Source: Candidatus Falkowbacteria bacterium (GTDB lineage Bacteria > Patescibacteriota > Patescibacteriia > Patescibacteriales > Patescibacteriaceae). From it: a stretch of 64,000 nucleotides of DNA. The DNA lies in contig CP065010.1 in the NCBI GenBank assembly GCA_016699775.1, positions 806,001 through 870,000 on the forward strand, in the 5' to 3' direction. Made by a program: the position numbers and the translations under genes. Positions 20,239 through 29,720 of the stretch are shown here, in pieces (within the stretch, counting starts at the first letter, position 1; each line of letters begins with the position of its first letter). The notes under the pieces are model-generated. The model made no database searches. It saw only the letters and a program-made list of their open reading frames with translations, and was not told where the DNA came from.

Positions 20239-20254
20239 TTTCCAGTACTGGAAA
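20239..20254. promoter_or_regulatory. 16-bp perfect palindrome downstream of the TrmB-like gene
   Basis: TTTCCAGTACTGGAAA is a perfect palindrome 20 nt after the regulator's stop codon. No T-tract follows, so it is a poor terminator candidate. A protein-binding site is possible; its role is unknown. Confidence 0.45.
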
Positions 20255-20258
20255 TATA

Positions 20259-20284
20259 ACAAAAAACAAGCACCGGGCTTGTTT
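20259..20284 (-). terminator. Intrinsic terminator of tRNA-Leu
   Basis: An 8-bp stem (AAACAAGC with GCTTGTTT, 20264-20271 and 20277-20284) with a 5-nt loop. On the minus strand it is followed by a T-rich tract. It lies about 70 nt downstream of tRNA-Leu. Confidence 0.65.
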
Positions 20285-20352
20285 GATGGTTAACTAACAT
20301 ATATTGTTTCTGTCTTCCTGCAAACGAGGAAAAAACGTTACGTTACTACTAG

Positions 20353-20434
20353 TGCGGATGGAGGGACTCGAACCCTCATGCCTTACGGCACATGCTCCTA
20401 AGGCATGCGTGTATACCAGTTCCACCACATCCGC
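20353..20434 (-). tRNA. tRNA-Leu (anticodon UAG)
   Basis: A class II tRNA with acceptor stem GCGGATG/CATCCGC, anticodon loop CTTAGGA (anticodon TAG, reads CUN), a long variable arm and T-loop TTCGAGT. The discriminator is A73, as expected for leucine tRNAs. CCA is not encoded; the next bases are CTA. Confidence 0.95.
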
Positions 20435-20559
20435 AAACACAAAACAAGAACAAAAATAAAAACTATATAATCCAAAACTTAGAACAAAAGCCCAGAAAGC
20501 TTTCTAGACTGTAACATAAAATAAAACATTATGCTATAGTGATAAACACTTCAAATAAT

Positions 20560-21591
20560 ATGATAATTTTAGGAATTGAATCAAGCTGTGATGAGAGTGC
20601 TGCGGCCGTTGCTATGGGCAACCGCAGTCAGGTCTCTTTGCTTTCAAATATAGTTTCCTCGCAAATCGCTATTCATAAAAAATATGGCGGGGTTGTGCCG
20701 GAGGTGGCTGCCCGTGAACATGTCCTTAATATTTTACCAGTGATTGAAGAAGCCTTAAGCACTGCTGGTATAGACAGAAAAGATGCGTCTAAGAAAATTT
20801 CAGCCATTGCTGTAACAACAGGGCCAGGATTAATTACATCTCTACTCGTAGGTATTGAAACAGCCAAGACACTGGCTTACGTTTGGAAGTTACCCTTAAT
20901 TGCCGTTAACCATATTGAAGGTCATCTTTATAGTAACTTTATAGATACCTCGCCAAAACTTCCAGCAATCATTCTAACTGTCTCGGGTGGTCACACTCAA
21001 TTAGTTGTCATGAAAAATCATTTAGAGTATAAGACAATCGGCGAGACACGTGATGATGCTGCTGGCGAAGCCTTTGATAAAGCTGCAAAATTATTAGGCC
21101 TTGGATATCCGGGCGGACCACTCTTATCAAAACAAGCAAGAATTTGGGCAAGAGAAAATAATAAACAGTCTTCTATTATTCTCCCCCGCCCAATGATTAA
21201 AGACATAAGTTTTGATTTTTCTTTTTCCGGATTAAAAACCGCTTTGCTGTACACAATTAGAGATGATAAAAATTATAAGAAAAGAATTTCTGAATATTGT
21301 TTTGCTTTTGAACAAGCAGTGGTTGATGTCTTAGTTAGTAAAACAATTCGTGCCGCCAAAAAATTTAATGTTAAAACTGTCATGCTGGCCGGTGGAGTAT
21401 CAGCTAACACCGCTTTAAGAGAAAAACTTTCAGAAGAAGTTAAAAAACTAGGCTTAGAGTTTTTTATGCCACAATTTGAATATACTACTGATAACGCTGC
21501 CATGATCGCAACGGCCGGGTATTATAAACTTAAAGCCAAAAAAACAATTCCCTGGCAAAAAATAAAAGTCGACCCTAATTTAGATCTATAA
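20560..21591 (+). CDS. tsaD: tRNA N6-adenosine threonylcarbamoyltransferase TsaD
   Basis: A protein of 343 residues, normal family length. It transfers the threonylcarbamoyl group from TC-AMP to A37 of tRNAs that read ANN codons, together with TsaB and TsaE in bacteria. The ASKHA-fold start (IILGIESSCDESAAAV), the metal-binding HIEGH motif (near residue 115), the VSGGHTQL loop and the C-terminal LAGGVSANTALRE and TTDNAAMIA motifs are all present. I chose the ATG at 20560 because the protein then begins at the conserved strand; an in-frame GTG at 20539 would sit inside the likely -10 element TATAGT (20535-20540). It stands alone between tRNA-Leu (opposite strand) and trpS. Confidence 0.96.
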   Translation: MIILGIESSCDESAAAVAMGNRSQVSLLSNIVSSQIAIHKKYGGVVPEVAAREHVLNILPVIEEALSTAGIDRKDASKKISAIAVTTGPGLITSLLVGIETAKTLAYVWKLPLIAVNHIEGHLYSNFIDTSPKLPAIILTVSGGHTQLVVMKNHLEYKTIGETRDDAAGEAFDKAAKLLGLGYPGGPLLSKQARIWARENNKQSSIILPRPMIKDISFDFSFSGLKTALLYTIRDDKNYKKRISEYCFAFEQAVVDVLVSKTIRAAKKFNVKTVMLAGGVSANTALREKLSEEVKKLGLEFFMPQFEYTTDNAAMIATAGYYKLKAKKTIPWQKIKVDPNLDL

Positions 21592-21682
21592 TCTATCAAT
21601 ATTATTTATTAATTAAGGTTCAAAATATTTTTTTATTTATTGTTATATTTTGGCCGTTATTATTAGACAACTTTAGACCTAA

Positions 21683-21711
21683 TTGAAATTTTCTTAATAT
21701 TCTCTTACACT
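21683..21711 (+). promoter_or_regulatory. Promoter of trpS-gdhA (leaderless)
   Basis: TTGAAA (21683-21688), a 17-nt spacer and TACACT (21706-21711). Eight nt separate it from the trpS ATG at 21720, the same spacing as at the giant-gene and TrmB promoters. No ribosome binding site is seen. Confidence 0.6.
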
Positions 21712-21719
21712 GCATATAT

Positions 21720-22712
21720 ATGAAACCATCAACCAAACCAGTTCTTGTTTCTGGCATAAAGCCTTCTGGCGACTTACATATAGGAAACTATATTGGCGCC
21801 CTGTCTCAATGGACAGATATTCAAAATGACTATAGATGTTTAGTCTTTATCGCTGACTATCATTCAATCACCGTTAAGCAAGAGCCAGAAAAATTACGAG
21901 CCGCCACAATCAACCTGACCCGAGCATATCTGGCCGCTGGTATGGACCCGAAGAAAGTTACAATCTTTAAACAATCTGATATAGCCGGCCACACCGAGTT
22001 GGGTTGGATTTTAAATACCATTACTAAAGTCTCAGAGTTAGAAAAAATGACTCAGTATAAAGACAAATCTCGGGAGCAAAAAAAAGAAGGACCAGGTGCC
22101 GGTCTTCTTAACTATCCAACCTTGATGGCAGCAGATATTCTTTTATATCAAGCTGACGTGGTGCCTGTCGGTGATGATCAAACTCAACACCTAGAGATTA
22201 CTCGGATGCTTGGCCGTCGTTTTAATCAATTATTTGGTGAGACCTTTGTTATACCAAAAGCCCTCGTAAGAGAAACTGGTGCCAGAATTATGTCGCTAGA
22301 TGACCCAACAAAGAAAATGAGTAAAAGTGGTAGCGGTAGTAATTGTATTTTTCTTGATGACGACCCAGTTGTGGCCCACAAAAAAATAAAACGTGCCGTA
22401 ACAGACTCCGGTTCGGAAATACACTTTGATGAAAAGAAAAAACCAGCAATCTCAAACCTACTCGTTATCTACTCGGCCCTAACGCACATAAGTATTAAAG
22501 AATTAGAAATTCGTTATACAGGGAAAGCCTACGGAGAGTTTAAAGAAGATTTAGCTAATATTGTTGCTAACTTTTTAGAAGATTTTCAAGAACGAGCTAA
22601 AACTTTTTCAGATAATGAAATAAAAAAAATTCTCAGTGACGGAGCGGTAATCGCGAAATCAATTTCTGAGAAAACAATGAAAGCTGTTAAAACTAATTTA
22701 GGTCTTATATAA
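21720..22712 (+). CDS. trpS: Tryptophan--tRNA ligase
   Basis: A class I aminoacyl-tRNA synthetase of 330 residues that charges tRNA-Trp with ATP and tryptophan. The HIGH-type motif is GDLHIGNY (about residue 20) and the KMSKS loop is KKMSKSG (about 200), separated by the usual Rossmann fold with PTLMAADILLYQADVVPVGDDQ. The length matches bacterial TrpS. The stop codon is 2 nt before the gdhA start, so the two form an operon read from the leaderless promoter upstream. The pairing with glutamate dehydrogenase is unusual and I see no functional link. Confidence 0.97.
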   Translation: MKPSTKPVLVSGIKPSGDLHIGNYIGALSQWTDIQNDYRCLVFIADYHSITVKQEPEKLRAATINLTRAYLAAGMDPKKVTIFKQSDIAGHTELGWILNTITKVSELEKMTQYKDKSREQKKEGPGAGLLNYPTLMAADILLYQADVVPVGDDQTQHLEITRMLGRRFNQLFGETFVIPKALVRETGARIMSLDDPTKKMSKSGSGSNCIFLDDDPVVAHKKIKRAVTDSGSEIHFDEKKKPAISNLLVIYSALTHISIKELEIRYTGKAYGEFKEDLANIVANFLEDFQERAKTFSDNEIKKILSDGAVIAKSISEKTMKAVKTNLGLI

Positions 22713-22714
22713 AT

Positions 22715-23962
22715 ATGATGAAAGATAATCTGAAGCAATTAAGTGAAGCCTATGAAGCAATCAAAGCTCATAAACTTTTTGATATTGATCAAAAAGGAAA
22801 TATTATTGAAATATTAAAATTGCCACAAAGGGTGGTTAAAGTTAATCTTCCGGTTGTTATGGACTCTGGCACCATAGAAATGTTTCAAGGCTATCGGGTT
22901 CAATATAATAATGCTCGAGGTCCATATAAAGGCGGACTACGATATCATCCTGACGTTAATGAAGATGAAGTTACATCACTAGCGTTTTGGATGACAATTA
23001 AATGTGCTGTAGTGGATATTCCTTTAGGCGGTGGTAAGGGTGGTGTAATCGTGGACCCAAAAAAATTAAGTGCTGGCGAAATTGAACGTCTTACTCGAGC
23101 CTTAGCCAGAGCAATCGCCCCAATCGTTGGACCAGAAAAAGATGTTCCAGCGCCTGATGTCTACACGACTCCCGAAATAATGAATTGGTTTAGAGAAGAA
23201 TATGAAAAAGTCACTGGCGACAGTCGTCCAGCTGTTATTACCGGCAAACCCATAGCTCAAGGTGGATCCGAAGGCCGAGGAACAGCCACTGGTCTAGGAG
23301 CAGTATATGTTCTGGAATCATATTTAAAAATAACTAATCAAGCTGAAAAAGAAATAACGATTGCCCTTCAAGGATTTGGTAATGCCGGACTCTATTTTGC
23401 ATCGTCAGCTCATCCTAACTGGAAAATTGTAGCTGCTTCTGATTCCAAAAGTGCGATCTATAACAAAGCCGGCTTAGATATTAAAGCCTTACAAGAACAT
23501 AAAGAAAAAACTGGTGCAGTTCTAAACTTTCCTGGCAGTGAGAATATTACCAACGATGAATTATTGGCTCTTCCGGTTGATATTCTGGTTCCGGCTGCCA
23601 TGGATAACAGCATTACGGAAAATAACTGGCAACAAGTTCAAGCCGGTATAATTCTAGAGATTGCAAATGGACCTGTGAGCTTACCAGCTAGTAAAAAATT
23701 AATTGAAAAGGGAATTGTTATTATCCCTGATGTGTTAACAAATGCTGGTGGTGTGGTTGTTTCCTATTTTGAATGGGAACAAAATATGAAAAATGAAAAG
23801 TGGACTTTAGAACAAGTTAACTCGCAACTAGAGACAATTATGCAAACATCTTTTGCTTCTATTTGGGAAATTTCACAAAAATATTCACTTGATCTACGCA
23901 CTGCAGCGTACGTTATCGGTGTACAAAGAGTTTTAGAAGCCATTACAATACATAAATCCTGA
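22715..23962 (+). CDS. gdhA: Glutamate dehydrogenase (Glu/Leu/Phe/Val dehydrogenase family)
   Basis: A protein of 415 residues, the usual size of hexameric bacterial and archaeal glutamate dehydrogenases; it interconverts glutamate and 2-oxoglutarate plus ammonia with NAD(P). Substrate-binding GPYKGGLRYHP (about residue 70), the catalytic lysine segment PLGGGKGGV (about 105), the catalytic Asp in PAPDVYT (about 145) and the Rossmann motif QGFGNAG (about 220) are intact. Cofactor preference cannot be read safely. It begins with ATGATG just after trpS and ends 21 nt from the convergent phosphohexomutase. In a reduced genome it could feed nitrogen metabolism or catabolism of scavenged amino acids (inference). 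Confidence 0.95.
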   Translation: MMKDNLKQLSEAYEAIKAHKLFDIDQKGNIIEILKLPQRVVKVNLPVVMDSGTIEMFQGYRVQYNNARGPYKGGLRYHPDVNEDEVTSLAFWMTIKCAVVDIPLGGGKGGVIVDPKKLSAGEIERLTRALARAIAPIVGPEKDVPAPDVYTTPEIMNWFREEYEKVTGDSRPAVITGKPIAQGGSEGRGTATGLGAVYVLESYLKITNQAEKEITIALQGFGNAGLYFASSAHPNWKIVAASDSKSAIYNKAGLDIKALQEHKEKTGAVLNFPGSENITNDELLALPVDILVPAAMDNSITENNWQQVQAGIILEIANGPVSLPASKKLIEKGIVIIPDVLTNAGGVVVSYFEWEQNMKNEKWTLEQVNSQLETIMQTSFASIWEISQKYSLDLRTAAYVIGVQRVLEAITIHKS

Positions 23963-23983
23963 CACAACACTTACAATATTCGT

Positions 23984-25351
23984 TTACTGTAACAAACTTA
24001 AAATTTCATCTCGCTTTTTTTCCATTACCTCTTTGGATCTTGCCTCAATATTTAAACGAAGCAATGGTTCAGTATTTGATAATCGAACATTAAACCAAAA
24101 GTCAGGATATTCAACCGAGAGACCATCAAACTCACTTATCTTTCCAGTTTGATATTTTTCTTTAAGAGTCATAATTTTTTCTTGTCCATTAATAACAGGT
24201 AAACTAATTTCACCACTGTTAACATATATATAATATGGACTAGAATATTCAGACAACATTTTTCCAGTCTTTGATAATTCCACCATTAATTGCAAAGCCA
24301 CAATGCCAGGAATTTCATAACACCCCTCGGACTCCATATTCAAGAAAAAATGTCCTGAAGATTCTCCAGCAAAATATGCTCCGGTATCAATCATGGCTTC
24401 TTTAATTAAGGTATGTCCAACACGGCAGACCAAAGCCTTGCCTCCGTTTTTAATAATAGTGTCATAGGTAATCTTCCCCGGACTAATATCATAACCGATC
24501 GTAGCTCCTGGTTTTTTTTCTAGAAAAATTTTAGCTAAAATTGCTCGGGTAATACCTGGCTCAATTTGCTTTCCTTGATTATCAACAAAGAAAATCCGAT
24601 CACTGTCGCCATCAGTAGCAATCCCAAAATCAGCGCTTGTTTCTTTTATACGAGAACAAAGATCAGCCACATTTTCCGGTTTAAACGGATCTGCTTCATG
24701 AGCCGGAAAAGTTCCATCAAGTTGCCAATTCATTTTCTCAACTGTCAGCTGCGGTAAAAATTTTAATAATTCATCAAAATAAACAGCTCCCATTGAATTA
24801 GCAGTATCAATAATAATTGTAAAAGGTTTGATTATTTCTTTATCAATAAATGAAAGATCATACTGTACCTGATCAGCGATTACATCATCTTTTTGTACAA
24901 CCGTACCAGGTTGCTCTGAAATTAAAATATTTTCTTTTGTCATTAAAGAAGATAAATCTGATAAACCACTATCCAAACCAATCGGAGAGGCCATCTGTCT
25001 AACCAATTTAAAGCCATTGTACTGTTTTGGATTATGAGAGGCACTCACCATAATACCTCCGTCATATTTATAATGTGCCACACTAAAATAAAATGTTGGC
25101 GTCGGCACTAAACCAACGTCAATCACTGTCACACCTCCGGCTTGAAGACCACGAATTAATTCTGCTTGTAAGTGTTCCGACGAAACTCGCATATCTCGCG
25201 CCACCACAATCTTGAGGTCTAATCGACCAAGTTCAGTTCTTCGCAAATGACAATAGGCTAATCCAAGCTGATAGGCAAAATCATCATTATAATCAAGGCC
25301 ATACACTCCACGAATATCGTAGGCTTTAAAAATTGATGATTCAAAAATCAT
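23984..25351 (-). CDS. Phosphomannomutase/phosphoglucomutase (alpha-D-phosphohexomutase family)
   Basis: A protein of 455 residues covering the four domains of the family, which interconverts hexose 1- and 6-phosphates for sugar-nucleotide and polysaccharide synthesis. The phosphoserine loop is VSASHNPKQYNG (about residue 100), the metal loop is DGDSDR (about 245), the sugar-specificity loop is GESSGH (about 325) and the C-terminal phosphate loop is RLSNTEPLLR (about 425). Its ATG is only 2 nt after the stop of the upstream YVTN-propeller gene, so the two are translated from one transcript. It may supply sugars to glycosylate the secreted propeller protein or the surface (inference). Choosing between PMM and PGM needs a phylogeny. 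Confidence 0.95.
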   Translation of the reverse strand: MIFESSIFKAYDIRGVYGLDYNDDFAYQLGLAYCHLRRTELGRLDLKIVVARDMRVSSEHLQAELIRGLQAGGVTVIDVGLVPTPTFYFSVAHYKYDGGIMVSASHNPKQYNGFKLVRQMASPIGLDSGLSDLSSLMTKENILISEQPGTVVQKDDVIADQVQYDLSFIDKEIIKPFTIIIDTANSMGAVYFDELLKFLPQLTVEKMNWQLDGTFPAHEADPFKPENVADLCSRIKETSADFGIATDGDSDRIFFVDNQGKQIEPGITRAILAKIFLEKKPGATIGYDISPGKITYDTIIKNGGKALVCRVGHTLIKEAMIDTGAYFAGESSGHFFLNMESEGCYEIPGIVALQLMVELSKTGKMLSEYSSPYYIYVNSGEISLPVINGQEKIMTLKEKYQTGKISEFDGLSVEYPDFWFNVRLSNTEPLLRLNIEARSKEVMEKKRDEILSLLQ

Positions 25352-25353
25352 AC

Positions 25354-28300
25354 TTATTTATATTCGGGAATAGCATAAAGATCTTGGTTTCGTATACCAA
25401 TCCAAGTACGCTTTGCAACTTCTAATAAGTTGTTAATTGTTATCATAACGCGAGATCCACTTGGTTCAACATACCAGGTTTCTCCTTTACTCTCAGTTTC
25501 CAAAAGAACAGAGCCACGTAATCTCTTCTCTATGTTATTTAAGAGATTATTTTCTTGTAACTTAGAAATTTTTTCAATGTCATTATGAGAGATTCCTAAT
25601 GCAACAGATTCTAGAAAACATTGTCCAGAGGAAATATTAACTCCATAGCGATAGCCATTTAAAGGGTGCACATACCAAACTGTACCTCGTTCCTCAACTG
25701 CTAAAGTAAATCTCCCTTTTATTCTTTGGTATAAAGAAGAATTAATTGCTTTAGAAAATAAAGGTAGTTGACTGATTCCTTTTGGACATAGCCTAGAACC
25801 TAAAGAAGAAGGTATATTATCTGGATCACCGATTAATTCTTCCAAATCTGCTACGGGAGTAGGTTCAATATTTATATTTCCATGATTAATACCTATGCCT
25901 CCGCCTCCGCTACCTCCAGGCATCGAGAATGTTTGGTCAGAAGAACTAACAGTATTTGTTTGTGCATCAACTGAAGTAATACGAAAATGATACGTTCTGC
26001 CTGGTTGTAAATCAGGTAATATTACGGAGTGAGAAGTCTCAAGTGAGGCTAAAAAAACACTGCCACCATAAGAAGTATCTAATCCATATTCCACTAACGA
26101 ATCAGAAGCTACGTCTGTTATCCAGGTAATTGTTGCTGAGGTTGGTGTTGTGACCGAACTGGCAATATTGGATATAACCGGAGGCACTCCTCGCAAGGAA
26201 TTTGAAACAGTGTTAAAGATTGAAACGTAATTATCTTGAAAAGTGGAAACGTATATGTCGGTTCCACTAACACCCAGACCAGTCGGAGAGTGGCCGACCG
26301 TAACTGTTGCCGTAACAGTGTCGGTAAGAGTGTCAATGACGGAAATAGTACCGCCATCAAAATTCTGAACATATATATTCGTTCCCAACGGCGAAATTCC
26401 TCGTGGACCCATTCCAACCGGGATGGTTGCGACAACTGAGTTTGTTGCTGTATTGATTACAGAGACATTGTTAGACCGAAAATTACTAATATAGACTTTA
26501 GACCCTAACCCAGATAAACCGCGAGGACCATCAACACTACTTGGTAAAATAATCGTCGAGCTGACTGTATGTGTTTCTGGGTCAATGACTGAAACTGAAT
26601 TTCCCCCAGTATAATTTGGATCACCATAGTTAGCGACATATATATAGCCTGATACAGCTTTAATACCACGTGGATATAAACCAACCGGGATTGTGGCTGA
26701 TACCGTATTTGTATTTGCATCAATTACAGAAACCGTATTTGATTGACTATTTGTAACATACACGTAGGTTCCATAAGCAGCCACATAATATGGTTTTACG
26801 CCGACTGGAACAGTGGCCACAACAGTATTAGTAGAAGTATTAATTACCGTTACATTATTAGAACCAGTATTTGATACATATACATACGTGGTACCCGACA
26901 AAGTGACGGAAACTATCCCATACGGCTCAGTACCCGTACTAATAGTAGCTACAACTGCTTTGTCTGTTAAACGCACCACTGTAACGTCATTACTTCCCTG
27001 GTTAGCAACATATACATACGGAATATCGTTAACAATAATTTGTGTCGACACTTGATAAGGATTAGATCCAACTGTCAAATTATAAAAAGAGCCAACAACG
27101 ATATTTTTTGAATCTCCAATATTTCTTTGAATAAATGAATTTTCGGCAACCAAGTTTCCTTGAGAAGATGGGATTTCATACTCTGTTTGTGTATTTCCTA
27201 ATAAATCTGTAACCGATGCATTAATAACACTATTAACTGCTAAATCAGGAGTATTTTCACCAGGGCCAATAGTATATACACCAGATAAGGTTTTACCACT
27301 AACAGTTCCTAGTTCAACTTCGGCACCAGAATTTAGTTCAACCGTCATCGTTGAATTATTTTCAAGCAGTCTACCGAAATTTGCGGTTATATTAATATTC
27401 TGACCGGAAGTATACGTGCCATCAGCAGTTGAAGAAGTAAAAGAAATAAGATGTGGACGCTTGGAGTGTATAGAATCAGTATCAACTACGGAAATTGAGC
27501 CACTGGCATTATTACTGACATACAATCTATGTCCAACTACGCTAGCATAAAATGGTTTAAAACCTACCGCAATACTTTCTGTAACTGTATCAGTAGTAGT
27601 ATCAATAACTTCAATAGTACTATTAGTAGAATTATCGTGAGTAATATAAACCTTTGAACCTAAAACAACACACGTTGTTGGGTTAGAGGTGACGGGGATA
27701 GTGCTTGTAACAGTATTTGTTAAGGTGTTAATTACAGAAACTGAACTACTCCCCCTATTCGGCGCATAAATCTTTGTGCCTACTCGACAAGAAAAATAAG
27801 GAATAGAGCCAACTGAGATTGTGCTAGTAATAGTGTCTGTCAGAGTATTAATTGCATACATGGAATTATTTCCTCCCACATACATGGTGGTACCCGCTGA
27901 AATAGCATTCGATCCCGATAAGCTAGATGTTATTGCAATTGTTGATGATACGGTGTCAGTAATAGTATCAATAACGGAAACACTATTACCGATACGGTTT
28001 GGCACATAGACCTTACTTCCAATTGTTCCAAGATACCACGGGGAATCACCAACGGTGATGGTAGTAATAACTGTGTTTGTATTTGAATTAATTACTGAAA
28101 CCGTATTACCACCTGTATTGCTAACATAAATTTTAGTCCCAACAACAGTCGAAAAATATGGACCCGTTCCAACCGTTATTGTATTTGTAACACTATCAGT
28201 TAATGTATTAATAACCGAGACGGTTCCGCTGAGAATATTATTAACAAATAATTTATTTCCCACTAGTACGGACATTTCAGGTCCATTTCCAACGGCAATA

Positions 28301-29226
28301 GTTTGTACAATATCATCAGTTAGAGTGTCTATTACTGACACACTGCTACTTAGCTTATTGCTTACATATAATTTAGTTCCCACTAAAGTTGCATATACCG
28401 GCTCAGTTCCAACTGATATCGCTGGTGGTGCATCATAGGTAATTATTTCATCAGTAAAACTAGCGGCATTTAAGCCTCTTTCATCAAGAATAAGATATGT
28501 TCCGTAATTATAGGTCAGTGTGACATCGTCGCGATCTGCAGCTGCTTGATCTAAAATAATAACCACCTGATTTCCTGAAACTTCAACATCTATAACATCA
28601 ACTTGAACACTATCAATAGTAGCTATAAAACTAGCTGGCAACGGAATTGAGTCAGAGTCTAATTCTTTATTATACGTTAATGTAATCGTATTAGTAACAA
28701 TCGTTTTATTAGTTAGCTCAATAACACTTGTTGTAAAGAAACCCCCATTCATTGTTAAAAAAATAGTATCATCATCGTAAGCTGAACCATTACGATCCAG
28801 ATTAACTTCTACTCCATCAGCAACTATCGTCCACGGACCATCACTGGTAAAATCACGACTTGGATCAGTTGCAGTAGAATAGTAACGAGTCTTAAAACGC
28901 TCTACTACTCCATTATTTTCCGATTCATCTTCATAGAAAATTGCATCGCCGGTAATCGTACCCTCATTTGTAGCACTACCTCTGATACTTGCATTACCTT
29001 CATAGGTTGCGCCCGAAACTATAGTTAAATTATCAACACTCAAATCAGGCAAAGCTACAGCCGGAATAGTGAGACCTGCATCTAACCAATAATTACCAAG
29101 ACTTTCTGGGCTTGTATCAACAGCATTATTGAACCAATAGTCAGCTGGGCTTGCTTGACTTTTATAAACAAAAATTCCTAAAAAAACGACAAACACTAGC
29201 AATAATTTAAATAAAAAATTTTTCAT
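25354..29226 (-). CDS. Secreted double YVTN beta-propeller protein with fn3 and duplicated C-terminal domain
   Basis: A protein of 1,290 residues. A signal peptide (1-26) is followed by an N-terminal beta region (30-290) and a first propeller of eight YVTN-type repeats, each with a (V/I)SVI(D/N)T core (about 290-590). A bacterial Ig-like domain (about 595-690) leads to a second set of seven such repeats (about 710-1030). Then come a fibronectin type III domain (about 1040-1130), a Gly-rich hinge and two copies of a WYV-containing module (about 1170-1290), shared with the protein at 33711-37064. YVTN propellers are common in surface proteins of archaea and bacteria and usually mediate binding. 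A -10-like TATAGT sits 9 nt before the ATG, again suggesting a leaderless mRNA. It is first in an operon with the phosphohexomutase. The ligand is unknown. Confidence 0.85.
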   Translation of the reverse strand: MKNFLFKLLLVFVVFLGIFVYKSQASPADYWFNNAVDTSPESLGNYWLDAGLTIPAVALPDLSVDNLTIVSGATYEGNASIRGSATNEGTITGDAIFYEDESENNGVVERFKTRYYSTATDPSRDFTSDGPWTIVADGVEVNLDRNGSAYDDDTIFLTMNGGFFTTSVIELTNKTIVTNTITLTYNKELDSDSIPLPASFIATIDSVQVDVIDVEVSGNQVVIILDQAAADRDDVTLTYNYGTYLILDERGLNAASFTDEIITYDAPPAISVGTEPVYATLVGTKLYVSNKLSSSVSVIDTLTDDIVQTIAVGNGPEMSVLVGNKLFVNNILSGTVSVINTLTDSVTNTITVGTGPYFSTVVGTKIYVSNTGGNTVSVINSNTNTVITTITVGDSPWYLGTIGSKVYVPNRIGNSVSVIDTITDTVSSTIAITSSLSGSNAISAGTTMYVGGNNSMYAINTLTDTITSTISVGSIPYFSCRVGTKIYAPNRGSSSVSVINTLTNTVTSTIPVTSNPTTCVVLGSKVYITHDNSTNSTIEVIDTTTDTVTESIAVGFKPFYASVVGHRLYVSNNASGSISVVDTDSIHSKRPHLISFTSSTADGTYTSGQNINITANFGRLLENNSTMTVELNSGAEVELGTVSGKTLSGVYTIGPGENTPDLAVNSVINASVTDLLGNTQTEYEIPSSQGNLVAENSFIQRNIGDSKNIVVGSFYNLTVGSNPYQVSTQIIVNDIPYVYVANQGSNDVTVVRLTDKAVVATISTGTEPYGIVSVTLSGTTYVYVSNTGSNNVTVINTSTNTVVATVPVGVKPYYVAAYGTYVYVTNSQSNTVSVIDANTNTVSATIPVGLYPRGIKAVSGYIYVANYGDPNYTGGNSVSVIDPETHTVSSTIILPSSVDGPRGLSGLGSKVYISNFRSNNVSVINTATNSVVATIPVGMGPRGISPLGTNIYVQNFDGGTISVIDTLTDTVTATVTVGHSPTGLGVSGTDIYVSTFQDNYVSIFNTVSNSLRGVPPVISNIASSVTTPTSATITWITDVASDSLVEYGLDTSYGGSVFLASLETSHSVILPDLQPGRTYHFRITSVDAQTNTVSSSDQTFSMPGGSGGGGIGINHGNINIEPTPVADLEELIGDPDNIPSSLGSRLCPKGISQLPLFSKAINSSLYQRIKGRFTLAVEERGTVWYVHPLNGYRYGVNISSGQCFLESVALGISHNDIEKISKLQENNLLNNIEKRLRGSVLLETESKGETWYVEPSGSRVMITINNLLEVAKRTWIGIRNQDLYAIPEYK

Positions 29227-29314
29227 TGGGTTAATACTATATTAAAAAAATAATCTAAAGATTAAAATTATTATCAATTTTATCACAATTAGTGATGTTT
29301 GTGAATAAAAAAAT

Positions 29315-29719
29315 TTATTTTAAATAGTTATCCAAAGCTTCATTGACCAACTTATCAGCCACCTTATTCTTTTCACGAGGCACGTGATTAAAACTAATTT
29401 TCTTAAATTGCAGTGATAGATTATGAGCTTTAACAAATAATGTAGCTAAATCTTTATTTTTTACTTTATATTCATGACGTAATTGTTTAACCACTAATTC
29501 ACTATCCAAAAAACATTCCACTGCCTCTGCTTTCAGTTCTATAACTTTTTCTAGGCCAGCAATAATTGCTTGATATTCAGCTTGATTATTTGTTGTTTCA
29601 CCAATACAACGAGAAATAGTTGTTACGACTTTGTTGTCTTGAAAAATTACAACACCAATCGCTGCCGGACCAGGATTACCACGTGCACCCCCATCACTAT
29701 AGATAGTATATTCTGACAT
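29315..29719 (-). CDS. rnhA: Ribonuclease HI family protein
   Basis: A protein of 134 residues, compact compared with the 155 of E. coli RNase HI. It cleaves RNA in RNA-DNA hybrids. The active-site acids are visible: Asp in IYSDGGARGNPGPAA (about residue 9), Glu in NNQAEYQAI (about 49), Asp in FLDSELVVKQL (about 72) and a late Asp in KVADKLVNEA. The basic protrusion of the E. coli enzyme is missing, as in many archaeal and Gram-positive forms. I chose the ATG at 29719, 1 nt after the recJ stop; a longer start at 29746 would overlap recJ. Co-transcription with recJ fits a repair and replication role. Confidence 0.92.
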   Translation of the reverse strand: MSEYTIYSDGGARGNPGPAAIGVVIFQDNKVVTTISRCIGETTNNQAEYQAIIAGLEKVIELKAEAVECFLDSELVVKQLRHEYKVKNKDLATLFVKAHNLSLQFKKISFNHVPREKNKVADKLVNEALDNYLK

Positions 29720-29720
29720 A

